Positions 1-5,526 of a stretch of DNA of 5,975 nt are shown piece by piece. The notes below the pieces were generated by a model. The model saw only the letters and a list, made by a program, of their open reading frames with translations, was not told the origin of the DNA and did no database searches. Where the stretch lies: assembly GCA_013331265.1 (NCBI GenBank), contig DUGS01000078.1, forward strand, positions 8,672 to 14,646. Reading direction: 5' to 3'. The DNA is from Methanosarcina sp. GTDB lineage: Archaea; Halobacteriota; Methanosarcinia; Methanosarcinales; Methanosarcinaceae. The position numbers were made by a program, and so were the translations under genes. Within the stretch, counting starts at the first letter, position 1; each line of letters starts with the position of its first letter.

Positions 1-1
1 A

Positions 2-22
2 GTAGAAAAACTGATAGAATAA
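2..22 (+). CDS. Possible 3' end of an upstream gene (mutS inferred)
   Basis: One frame is open from the window edge to a TAA at 20-22 and would encode the tail VEKLIE. Charged, helical residues like these are common at the C-terminus of MutS, and mutS often precedes mutL. The stop lies 20 bases before the first mutL ATG, which is operon-like spacing. Only six codons are visible, so identity is inferred from gene order and not from the residues. Another frame is also open to a TAG at 37-39. Confidence 0.3.
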   Translation, partial: VEKLIE

Positions 23-42
23 GTGGAAAAAATGAATAGAAG

Positions 43-2127
43 ATGGAAGGGCAGATGAAAGATCAGGTTGAAGAAAAACAGGAAAATAAAATCCGGGTTC
101 TTGATAAGGATACAATAAATAAGATCGCAGCCGGGGAAGTGATAGAGCGTCCGGCATCCGTAGTAAAGGAACTCGTAGACAACTCAATCGATGCCGGAGC
201 AACAGAAATCCGCATCGAAATTGAAAAGGGAGGAAAACATTCCATCCTTATCCGGGACAACGGCTGCGGGATGAGCAGAGACGATGCTCTCCTTGCGTAT
301 AAAAAACACGCAACAAGCAAACTCACGAAAATCGAAGACCTGGATACGATCTCCACAATGGGTTTCAGGGGTGAAGCCCTTGCCTCCATAACCGCCATTG
401 CAAAGGTGGAAATTCTTACCCGCACCCCGGAAGAGATCGCAGGCACGAAAGTTGTAATTCATGGAGGAAAAGTAGAGGAAACTTCTGACGCAGGCACAGC
501 TCCGGGGACATCAGTGCATGTAAAAGACCTCTTCTACAACACGCCTGCAAGGCGCAAATACCTGAAAACCGACCGTACCGAGCTTGCCCATATCACTGAT
601 ACCGTTATGAGACTGGCCCTGGCAAATCCGGGAATTTCCTTTACCCTGTTCAGCGAAGGAAAGCCAGTCCTCAGAAATACGGGGTCAAATGACCTGTTTA
701 ACAGTATGGTAAACCTGCTAGGGCCTGAGACTGCCAGGTCAATGCTCCCTCTGGAGTACAGGACAGAGGAATTTGAGGTCCGTGGCTACATATCAAAACC
801 CGAACTGAATAGAGGAGATAACGACCAGCTCTTTCTTTTCGTAAATACCCGCCCTGTTGCCTCAAAAACCATCAACACAGCCATCCGTGAAGGATATTAC
901 ACAAAAATGCCAAAAGGCCGCTATCCTGTAGCAGTCCTTGCTCTTACCCTTGATCCGGGAGAAGTGGATGTAAACGTCCATCCCCGAAAAGCCGAAGTCC
1001 GTTTCAGCAGAGAAAAGGAGGTAAAGGATGCAGTTATTCATGCAGTTGAAAAAGTCCTTTCTGAACATGGGCTTGCCCCAGAGATAAGGGAAAAAGAAGG
1101 AAAAGGGTTACAGAAAACCTTTGAGGTCCCGGAAACATCAGGAAAAATTCAGTCACCTGAAACCCGAAGAGTACGGTCTGACAAGAAAATGACAGAAGAG
1201 ATAGGTAAAGCAGCCGGAAAAGAAACTGTAAGTGGACCAGGGGTTCAAGGGGTTTCAGAGGAAACGAGAATTTCGGACAGTGGGAATAGAGTACTTAGAG
1301 ATAAACCCGAGGCTTACATCTATCCTGTAAAGGACACTGAAAGACGGTTGAAAAAATCCGAGCGCCTTCTTGAGTTTTCAGGAGAGAGTGAAGAGAAGGT
1401 GAAAGGAGAAAATAAAGATAGAAAAACGGAAGAAAAAAAGGTAGAAAAGGAAGGAGTTCCTGGGAATAAGAAGACAGAGGAGAAAATAAGCGAAAAAATA
1501 AGTATAGAGGAAAAGCAAAGCCAGAAGCCGAGGCAAAAAGCAAATACTGACCTTCTCGAAGACATTCGTATAATAGGCCAGGTTTCCAGGATGTATATCC
1601 TCGCTGAAAAAGGGGAAGACCTTATAGTTATCGACCAGCATGCAGCCCATGAGCGTATCCTTTACGAGCAGGTCTTAAAAAGTAAAAAATCCAGGGTGCA
1701 GGAGTTGATCACCCCCGTAATGATAGAACTCACCCCGAAAGAAAAAGTGCTGATGGAAGAATACATACCCTACCTTGAGGAGTATGGCTTTGGAATTTCG
1801 GAATTTGGGGACAATACATATGTTGTCACTTTTGTGCCCGAGGTTTTCGGACGGCTCGAAGATACTGATGTGATACATGACGTGATATCTGACCTGCTGG
1901 CTGAAGGAAAGGTCAAAAAAGAGACAGGTATTTTGGAAAAAGTAAGCAAGACCCTTGCCTGCAGGGCAGCGATTAAAGGAGGTGCGGCATGCACGCCAGA
2001 GCAGATGGAAAATTTAATACAGCAGCTTAGAACAGCTGAAAACCCCTACTCCTGTCCACATGGAAGACCAACAGTCATAACCTTTACGAAAGGGGAACTG
2101 GACAGAATGTTTGCAAGAACTCCATAA
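43..2127 (+). CDS. mutL: DNA mismatch repair protein MutL, endonuclease type
   Basis: MutL couples mismatch recognition by MutS to strand incision and repair. The N-terminal GHKL ATPase is complete: KELVDN with the catalytic Glu at residue 43 and Asn at 47, DNGCGM at 72-77, ATSKL at 90-94 and GFRGEAL at 107-113. FVNTRPV and NVHPRKAEVRF, in the following domain, are also typical of MutL. Residues about 350-510 form a Lys/Glu-rich, low-complexity linker. The C-terminal dimerisation domain has the metal-dependent nicking motif DQHAAHERILYE at 531-542, ACRAAIKGG at 639-647 and CPHGRP at 671-676. This is therefore a self-incising MutL, unlike the E. coli protein. QELITP at 553-558 resembles the clamp-binding motif of Bacillus MutL and yeast Pms1. 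At 694 residues the length is normal, with a long linker. The start could be ATG 43 or the in-frame ATG at 55; neither has a clear Shine-Dalgarno site, and conserved sequence begins only near residue 17. It is probably co-transcribed with an upstream gene. Confidence 0.97.
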   Translation: MEGQMKDQVEEKQENKIRVLDKDTINKIAAGEVIERPASVVKELVDNSIDAGATEIRIEIEKGGKHSILIRDNGCGMSRDDALLAYKKHATSKLTKIEDLDTISTMGFRGEALASITAIAKVEILTRTPEEIAGTKVVIHGGKVEETSDAGTAPGTSVHVKDLFYNTPARRKYLKTDRTELAHITDTVMRLALANPGISFTLFSEGKPVLRNTGSNDLFNSMVNLLGPETARSMLPLEYRTEEFEVRGYISKPELNRGDNDQLFLFVNTRPVASKTINTAIREGYYTKMPKGRYPVAVLALTLDPGEVDVNVHPRKAEVRFSREKEVKDAVIHAVEKVLSEHGLAPEIREKEGKGLQKTFEVPETSGKIQSPETRRVRSDKKMTEEIGKAAGKETVSGPGVQGVSEETRISDSGNRVLRDKPEAYIYPVKDTERRLKKSERLLEFSGESEEKVKGENKDRKTEEKKVEKEGVPGNKKTEEKISEKISIEEKQSQKPRQKANTDLLEDIRIIGQVSRMYILAEKGEDLIVIDQHAAHERILYEQVLKSKKSRVQELITPVMIELTPKEKVLMEEYIPYLEEYGFGISEFGDNTYVVTFVPEVFGRLEDTDVIHDVISDLLAEGKVKKETGILEKVSKTLACRAAIKGGAACTPEQMENLIQQLRTAENPYSCPHGRPTVITFTKGELDRMFARTP

Positions 2128-2187
2128 ACAACGAGGAGTTCGTAAGAAAAAAGTTTGAAAATTTAAGAAAAAATAAGTTGTTTATTT
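2117..2187 (+). terminator. Possible 3' end of the mutL transcript
   Basis: A 7-bp perfect inverted repeat, GAACTCC (2117-2123) and GGAGTTC (2135-2141), spans the mutL stop codon with an 11-base loop. It is followed by A-rich sequence and then a modest T-rich stretch at 2178-2187. The hairpin is short and no U run follows it directly, so this is a weak call. Confidence 0.25.
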
Positions 2188-2305
2188 AGAGAGACGTGTC
2201 TATAAAAATATGACCATCCATGAGAATATATAGAAAGACAAATTAATAATTATTTATTAAAGAATCAAAAGAGTTCCCACTGAAAATCTATCTTTATTTC
2301 CTATA

Positions 2306-2320
2306 GTTTTATATAATATA
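2306..2320 (+). promoter_or_regulatory. Strong archaeal TATA box in the mutL-cbiD gap
   Basis: GTTTTATATAATATA contains TTTATATAAT at 2308-2317, the closest match in the window to the archaeal box A consensus. Transcription would be expected to start about 25 bases downstream of its centre, near 2337-2341, just where a 5-bp hairpin begins. It lies about 300 bases from cbiD, so it drives either a separate small RNA or a long cbiD leader. Confidence 0.5.
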
Positions 2321-2361
2321 ACTGATATTGAGGGTAAATGTCAGCTTAGTACTGACGAAGA

Positions 2362-2498
2362 GGCATCATTCCAAAAGGCTATTTTTCACACCCCAAACCC
2401 CCAAACCCCAACAAAGAATGGTCACCCCCCATTCAAACCCCAAGAGAAATACCCCAACTTCCAGAAAAACGAAAAAATCCCACTCCTGGAATGATGCC
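2362..2498. repeat. 12-bp perfect inverted repeat around a C-rich core
   Basis: GGCATCATTCCA (2362-2373) and its exact reverse complement (2487-2498) are separated by 113 bases. As RNA this would be a stem; as DNA it could be the termini of a small non-autonomous element or a pair of operator sites. No clear target-site duplication flanks the arms, and the core is not protein-like, so a folded RNA is the preferred reading. Confidence 0.7.
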
Positions 2499-2502
2499 GC
2501 TC

Positions 2503-2558
2503 TTTTCTATTATTGTGTTATTTCTATTATTTTTTTATTATTGTGTTATTTCTATTAT
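2503..2558 (+). repeat. Two tandem copies of a 28-bp U-rich unit
   Basis: Copy one is 2503-2530 and copy two is 2531-2558; they differ at one position (C2507 against T2535). Each contains TATTATTGTGTTATTTC. Lying just after the inverted repeat and rich in T on the plus strand, the unit would act as a doubled U-rich termination zone for a transcript from 2340. It also supplies AT-rich DNA ahead of the cbiD promoter. Confidence 0.8.
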
Positions 2559-2582
2559 TGTACTGAATTTCAGGTCAATACA

Positions 2583-2596
2583 TTTATAATAAAAAA
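2583..2596 (+). promoter_or_regulatory. Probable cbiD promoter (TATA box)
   Basis: TTTATAATAAAAAA has a TATA-like core at 2583-2591, about 27 bases before the cbiD ATG at 2614. Starting transcription 25 bases downstream would give a leaderless or nearly leaderless mRNA. This agrees with the lack of any Shine-Dalgarno sequence before that ATG. Confidence 0.45.
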
Positions 2597-2613
2597 CCTC
2601 CGAATATTCTTCC

Positions 2614-3633
2614 ATGATAGATCCTGTTAACAATTTCAATATCCCTGAAGAATGGATTGCACGTACAGGGCTGCCCAGGGAAGAGCTTGAAAAAAACGTG
2701 GCATCCGGCGTGGTCGTGGTCCTGAGCGACGGGTCCGTCCTCAAACGCGGATATACAACAGGAACCACAGCCAGTGCTGCTGCAAAAGCCGCTGTCCTTT
2801 CCCTTAAGAAAAAGATTGACAGCGTATCCGTCCCTACCCCTGTCGGACTAAGAGCCCACCTTAAAGTCAGTGAGTCTTCCCCAGGACACGCAGTTGTAAA
2901 GAAGATCCCTAATGACCACGAGTCCGATATCACACGCGGGCTTGAATTTGTTGGCGAAGCCAGAGAAGTTGAGGGAATTCACATCCTCGGAGGAAAAGGC
3001 ATAGGGATTGTAAGAAGGGACGGGCTTCAGGTCCCAAGAGGTAAGCCAGCTATAAACCCAAAACCCATGGAACAGATAACAGCAGCAGTGAAAGAGGCTG
3101 TAGAGGAACTGGGCTTGCAGGGAGCTGAGGTCACGATTTCAATTCCTGAAGGGGAAAGGGTCGGAAAAGAGACTCTGAACAGCAGGATAGGAGTTGAAGG
3201 CGGGATTTCTGTCCTGGGGAGCACAGGTTTTGTTGAGCCCTGGAACGACCATCTCGGAGAAATGAAAGGAGACCTCATCCGCTGTACGGACAAAGTGGTT
3301 TTGACCACCGGGCGGATAGGAATGAAGTATTCTCACATGCTTTTCCCTGAATATACCGTTGTTATGGTAGGGAGCAGGATCTCAGAAGGGCTCGATTATT
3401 CTTCAGGAGATATCGTTATCTGCGGGCTTCCCGGCCTTGTCCTGAAATGGGGAAACCCTGAAATGCTTGAAGGCAGCGGGTATGCAACCGTTGTTGAGAT
3501 GCTTGAAAAGGCTCCGGAGCACGAACGCCTGAAAGAATCCTTTGAAATGGCAGTCGAGAAAGGCAAGGGTGCAAGAATTGTTGTAATTGACAGGGACGGG
3601 TCTGTCCTTATGGACAGCAAAATTGAGAATTGA
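2614..3633 (+). CDS. cbiD: Cobalt-precorrin-5B (C1)-methyltransferase CbiD
   Basis: CbiD transfers a methyl group from S-adenosylmethionine to C1 of cobalt-precorrin-5B in the anaerobic (early cobalt insertion) cobalamin pathway, in the cytoplasm. The family signature RGYTTGTTASAAAKAA is at residues 45-60. A glycine-rich segment GGKGIG at 126-131 leads into GLQVPRGKPAINP at 137-149, and LTTGRIG lies at 230-236, all in the order usual for CbiD. The length of 339 residues is normal. The 44 residues before the signature resemble the N-terminal extension of other methanogen CbiD proteins, which supports ATG 2614 as the start. No Shine-Dalgarno site precedes it, and a TATA box 27 bases upstream suggests a leaderless message. 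cbiE follows 77 bases downstream on the same strand and catalyses another ring methylation, so the two probably form an operon. Confidence 0.96.
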   Translation: MIDPVNNFNIPEEWIARTGLPREELEKNVASGVVVVLSDGSVLKRGYTTGTTASAAAKAAVLSLKKKIDSVSVPTPVGLRAHLKVSESSPGHAVVKKIPNDHESDITRGLEFVGEAREVEGIHILGGKGIGIVRRDGLQVPRGKPAINPKPMEQITAAVKEAVEELGLQGAEVTISIPEGERVGKETLNSRIGVEGGISVLGSTGFVEPWNDHLGEMKGDLIRCTDKVVLTTGRIGMKYSHMLFPEYTVVMVGSRISEGLDYSSGDIVICGLPGLVLKWGNPEMLEGSGYATVVEMLEKAPEHERLKESFEMAVEKGKGARIVVIDRDGSVLMDSKIEN

Positions 3634-3694
3634 ACTGGAGAAATAAACTAAAGTGAAATCCAGAGACTGAGAATTTAGAAACTTAAACCGGACA

Positions 3695-3700
3695 GAGGGG
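3695..3700 (+). promoter_or_regulatory. Ribosome binding site of cbiE
   Basis: GAGGGG lies 10 bases before ATG 3711 and is purine-rich enough to pair with the 16S rRNA 3' end. It fixes the cbiE start. No convincing TATA box is seen in the 77-base cbiD-cbiE gap, so cbiE is probably translated from a cbiDE message. Confidence 0.6.
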
Positions 3701-3710
3701 AAGAAAAACT

Positions 3711-4298
3711 ATGATAGTTGTAGGAGTCGGGGTCGGGCCCGGCATGCTTACGGAAGAAGGGATAAGGGCGATAAGGAAAGCTTCAGTGGTCTACGGTGCA
3801 AAAAGAGCGATCGAGCTCGCACAGGAATATATCACCTGCGAAGCAAAAACGATTAAGGACTACAAGTCTCTCCACCTCCTGCCCGCAGATGCCGTTGTCC
3901 TATCAACAGGAGACCCCATGTTTTCCGGGCTAGGGAAATTTGCAGGGGAAAATGATACCGTAATTCCGGGAATTTCTTCAATGCAGGCAGCCTGTGCCCG
4001 CACGAAAGTAAACCTGACGAACCTCTGTGCAATAACAGCCCACGGCAGGGATTTTGGACCTGCAAAAGCCGAATTGGTCCAGGAATTAAAGAACGGAAGA
4101 AACATCTTCCTGTTACCGGAAGAGGCATTTGGTTCCCGTGAGGTTGCAGAGATTCTTAAAGAACTCGGGATAGGAGCTGAACTTCATACCTGCGAAAACC
4201 TCGGCTATCCGGAAGAAAGGATCGCAAAAGGAACTCCTGATAACCCCCCGATTGCAGAAACCATCCTCTACGGGCTGCTTGTCGTGCAGAAAAGATAA
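3711..4298 (+). CDS. cbiE: Cobalt-precorrin-7 (C5)-methyltransferase CbiE
   Basis: CbiE is a tetrapyrrole methylase that uses S-adenosylmethionine to methylate C5 of the corrin ring late in anaerobic cobalamin synthesis. The partner CbiT methylates C15 and decarboxylates the C12 acetate. Diagnostic features are the N-terminal strand and loop GVGVGPGMLT at residues 5-14, LSTGDPMFSGLG at 64-75 (the SAM-site region of this fold), IPGISSMQAA at 85-94 and HGRD at 111-114. At 195 residues it is the stand-alone CbiE form; the CobL-type fusion to CbiT is absent, and no cbiT is present downstream. It follows cbiD on the same strand with a good ribosome binding site. Other tetrapyrrole methylases (CbiF, CbiL, CbiH) share the fold but are usually longer, and pairing with cbiD favours CbiE. 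Confidence 0.93.
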   Translation: MIVVGVGVGPGMLTEEGIRAIRKASVVYGAKRAIELAQEYITCEAKTIKDYKSLHLLPADAVVLSTGDPMFSGLGKFAGENDTVIPGISSMQAACARTKVNLTNLCAITAHGRDFGPAKAELVQELKNGRNIFLLPEEAFGSREVAEILKELGIGAELHTCENLGYPEERIAKGTPDNPPIAETILYGLLVVQKR

Positions 4299-4370
4299 AA
4301 AAGAAAGAAAAAGGTTTCTACAGGCTTTTGGTTGTTTGATAGATTTTCAGTTTATTCCGAAAGTGTTTAG
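4290..4370. terminator. Convergent termination region between cbiE and the peptidase gene
   Basis: The 73-base gap between two converging genes is asymmetric. The A-rich stretch 4290-4312 reads on the minus strand as runs of T and would end the peptidase message about 60-80 bases past its stop. Scattered T runs from 4315 to 4370 on the plus strand would suit the end of cbiDE. No strong hairpin is present, in keeping with archaeal U-tract termination. Confidence 0.4.
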
Positions 4371-4371
4371 T

Positions 4372-5136
4372 TCAGCTCCCGAAAAAGCTAAAGACTGCAT
4401 AAAAGATCAAATCCCCGAAAACAACTGCGGCTATAAAACCTGCTGTAATTGAGAGCATAAAAGGCAGGCCCGGAGTGACCCAGATTTCTTTTTCAATTAG
4501 CCCTTTTTTTACGTATTCTTCAAGTTCAGGCTTCTCATTTGCATTAAAATCAAGCCCTGTCCGTGCAAACTTTCTGGTGACAGCCCCGTTTTCGTCAAGC
4601 TCGAATTTTTCTAGCAGTCCCAGATGTTCCTTATGTTTGAGAGAGGAAACCTCAGTCCTGTACCCGAGAAACATGTAGAATGGCTTTTTGAGCATTTCAG
4701 GCGAGAAGTGCAGGAGGTTGTAGCAAAACATCACGAGAGGCACGAGGACGGTTACCAGGAGAGCATTTTCCAGTACCGTGAAGGTAAAAAGCCCTACCGG
4801 AGGCAGACCGAGCAGAGGATAGACCTTTTCTGAGAACTGGAAAACCGGATAGAGAGGAAATAATATTGAAAGCACTATCAACCCCTTTGCGTCTCCGCCC
4901 CCGAAGGCCCCAAGATGGAAAAGTATGTAAATAGAAATAAAAACAATAACACTCGAAAGAATTAGAGATTTAATGTAAGGAATCCCACCGGTAAAAACTT
5001 CATAGACCACAAAGACTGAACCCGACGCAAGCATGTACTTCCATAACTTATTAGAGACTCTGCGTTCCTTCAGGTCGGTGCAGCATGCGTAGAGTAAAAA
5101 CGGCATTGTGAAGAGGATTTTCAGGATTTCTATCAT
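4372..5136 (-). CDS. Archaeal prepilin/preflagellin peptidase, family A24
   Basis: This is a membrane aspartyl protease that removes class III signal peptides from archaeal type IV pilins or archaellins. Both catalytic aspartates are visible: D21 in CTDLKERRVSN just after the first membrane helix, and D82 in the GxGD motif GAFGGGDAKG (76-85). The D21/D82 spacing is the same as D18/D79 of methanogen FlaK. Hydrophobic segments lie at about 4-19, 34-50, 55-75, 86-101, 114-144 and 224-252. A charged soluble stretch at about 145-218 precedes the motif WVTPGLPFM, which resembles the archaeal A24 C-terminal domain, probably type II. At 254 residues it is slightly longer than FlaK and shorter than EppA, so no gene symbol is given. 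ATG 5136 is preferred over M11 because it keeps a full first helix. It has no Shine-Dalgarno site. No pilin or secretion ATPase gene is adjacent. Confidence 0.9.
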   Translation of the reverse strand: MIEILKILFTMPFLLYACCTDLKERRVSNKLWKYMLASGSVFVVYEVFTGGIPYIKSLILSSVIVFISIYILFHLGAFGGGDAKGLIVLSILFPLYPVFQFSEKVYPLLGLPPVGLFTFTVLENALLVTVLVPLVMFCYNLLHFSPEMLKKPFYMFLGYRTEVSSLKHKEHLGLLEKFELDENGAVTRKFARTGLDFNANEKPELEEYVKKGLIEKEIWVTPGLPFMLSITAGFIAAVVFGDLIFYAVFSFFGS

Positions 5137-5452
5137 ACAAACCAGTCAATAAAATTATTTTTGTAGTAAGGAACATTATTACTTTTTTACTTTTTTACTT
5201 TATCGCCTGAATGAAAGTTCCCGAAATAAAACTGAAAATTCAGCCTAAACTGAAAAAACCCCAGCATACAGTTCTCCTTCATTCAAAACCCTCAAAATAT
5301 ACAAAAAACGGAAAATCCGGCGGCAGAAACATAGAAGTAATTGCATAACAGGTCCGGGTAAGCCCAAAATAAGCCCACAAGCGATAAGCTTATACATAAG
5401 AAGTTCTATTTTATGGTTGCTTAACCCTTATTTGTTTTAAATTCAATTTCAT
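5137..5452. other. 316-base gap between the peptidase gene and tRNA-Val
   Basis: The gap holds divergent promoter regions. Near the peptidase gene, the minus strand has an AT-rich stretch at about 5148-5162 that could be a weak TATA element for a leaderless message. At 5181-5200 an octamer ACTTTTTT is repeated twice and followed by ACTT. A 45-codon plus-strand frame occupies 5211-5348 (start ATG, stop TAA) without a recognisable ribosome site. The 3' part, from about 5385, contains the tRNA promoter. Confidence 0.5.
5387..5400 (+). promoter_or_regulatory. Probable tRNA-Val promoter (box A)
   Basis: AAGCTTATACATAAG covers a TATA-like core, CTTATACA, about 55-65 bases before the mature tRNA 5' end. 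It would give a transcript with a trimmed 5' leader of roughly 30 bases. A second candidate, TTTTATG at 5410-5416, sits closer and cannot be excluded. Confidence 0.45.
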
Positions 5453-5526
5453 GGGCTCGTGGTCTAGACGGTTATGACGTCGCCTTCACACGGCGGAGGT
5501 CCTGAGTTCGAATCTCAGCGGGCCCA
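5453..5526 (+). tRNA. tRNA-Val, anticodon CAC
   Basis: A complete 74-nt cloverleaf can be drawn. The acceptor stem GGGCTCG (5453-5459) pairs with CGGGCCC (5519-5525) with one G-U pair, and the discriminator base is A5526. The D arm is GTC (5462-5464) with GAC (5476-5478). The anticodon stem TCGCC (5480-5484) pairs with GGCGG (5492-5496) around the loop TTCACAC, giving anticodon CAC at 5487-5489, which reads the valine codon GTG. The T arm CTGAG (5502-5506) pairs with CTCAG (5514-5518) around TTCGAAT. CCA is not encoded and no intron is present. A minus-strand reading frame overlaps its last 12 bases. Confidence 0.97.

Larger units (their letters stand above)
2338..2560 (+). ncRNA. Candidate structured small RNA or long cbiD leader
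   Basis: Several elements line up in the order expected of an RNA gene. A TATA box at 2308-2317 is followed by a 5' hairpin, GTCAG (2340-2344) pairing with CTGAC (2352-2356). A 12-bp perfect long-range stem follows, GGCATCATTCCA (2362-2373) pairing with TGGAATGATGCC (2487-2498). It is extended outward by four more pairs after a 2-base bulge (2358-2361 with 2501-2504) and inward by ATTTTTC (2381-2387) with GAAAAA (2471-2476). The enclosed loop is rich in A and C and contains ACCCC(C)AA five times. A further hairpin, GAATGG (2416-2421) with CCATTC (2429-2434), exposes the loop TCACCCC. U-rich sequence from 2503, including seven T at 2530-2536, would suit archaeal termination. The product would be about 195-220 nt. 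It matches no family I recognise. It may instead be an untranslated leader of cbiD; no cobalamin-riboswitch B12 box was seen. The ends are estimates. Confidence 0.4.

Noticed and set aside
1295..1650. Hydrophobic minus-strand frames opposite the MutL linker
   Set aside because: They are mirror images of Lys/Glu-rich coding sequence, which reads as Phe/Leu/Ser on the other strand. There is no independent support.
2330..2349. GAGGG followed by ATG at 2338 giving a three-codon leader peptide
   Set aside because: The spacing of three bases is too short, and the expected transcription start lies at or after the GAGGG, so the site would not be in the RNA.
2362..2498. Miniature transposable element with 12-bp terminal repeats
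   Set aside because: No target-site duplication is visible at the arm ends, and the inner pairing and 3' U tract fit an RNA better. A multi-copy search of the host genome could reopen this.
2338..2613. Cobalamin riboswitch upstream of cbiD
   Set aside because: The position invites it, but no B12-box-like conserved core is present and the C-rich loop does not fit that architecture.
2328..2630. 100-codon plus-strand frame starting with TTG across the mutL-cbiD gap
   Set aside because: It has a rare start and no ribosome site at usable spacing. It overlaps the cbiD start, and its apparent composition (Pro/Thr/Lys then Phe/Tyr/Ile) simply reflects the C-rich loop and the duplicated T-rich tract.
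2538..2933. 131-codon minus-strand frame over the cbiD start
   Set aside because: It lies opposite the conserved cbiD coding sequence, and its Thr/Ala/Ser-rich content is the antisense of the conserved CbiD signature.
4475..4833. Two plus-strand frames inside the peptidase gene
   Set aside because: They are antisense to the real peptidase gene, lack ribosome sites and show no domain.
5181..5204. ACTTTTTT octamer repeats as a CRISPR-like or origin repeat
   Set aside because: There are only two full copies of a simple T-rich octamer, with no spacers and no paired repeats elsewhere. Low-complexity promoter or terminator DNA is enough to explain it.
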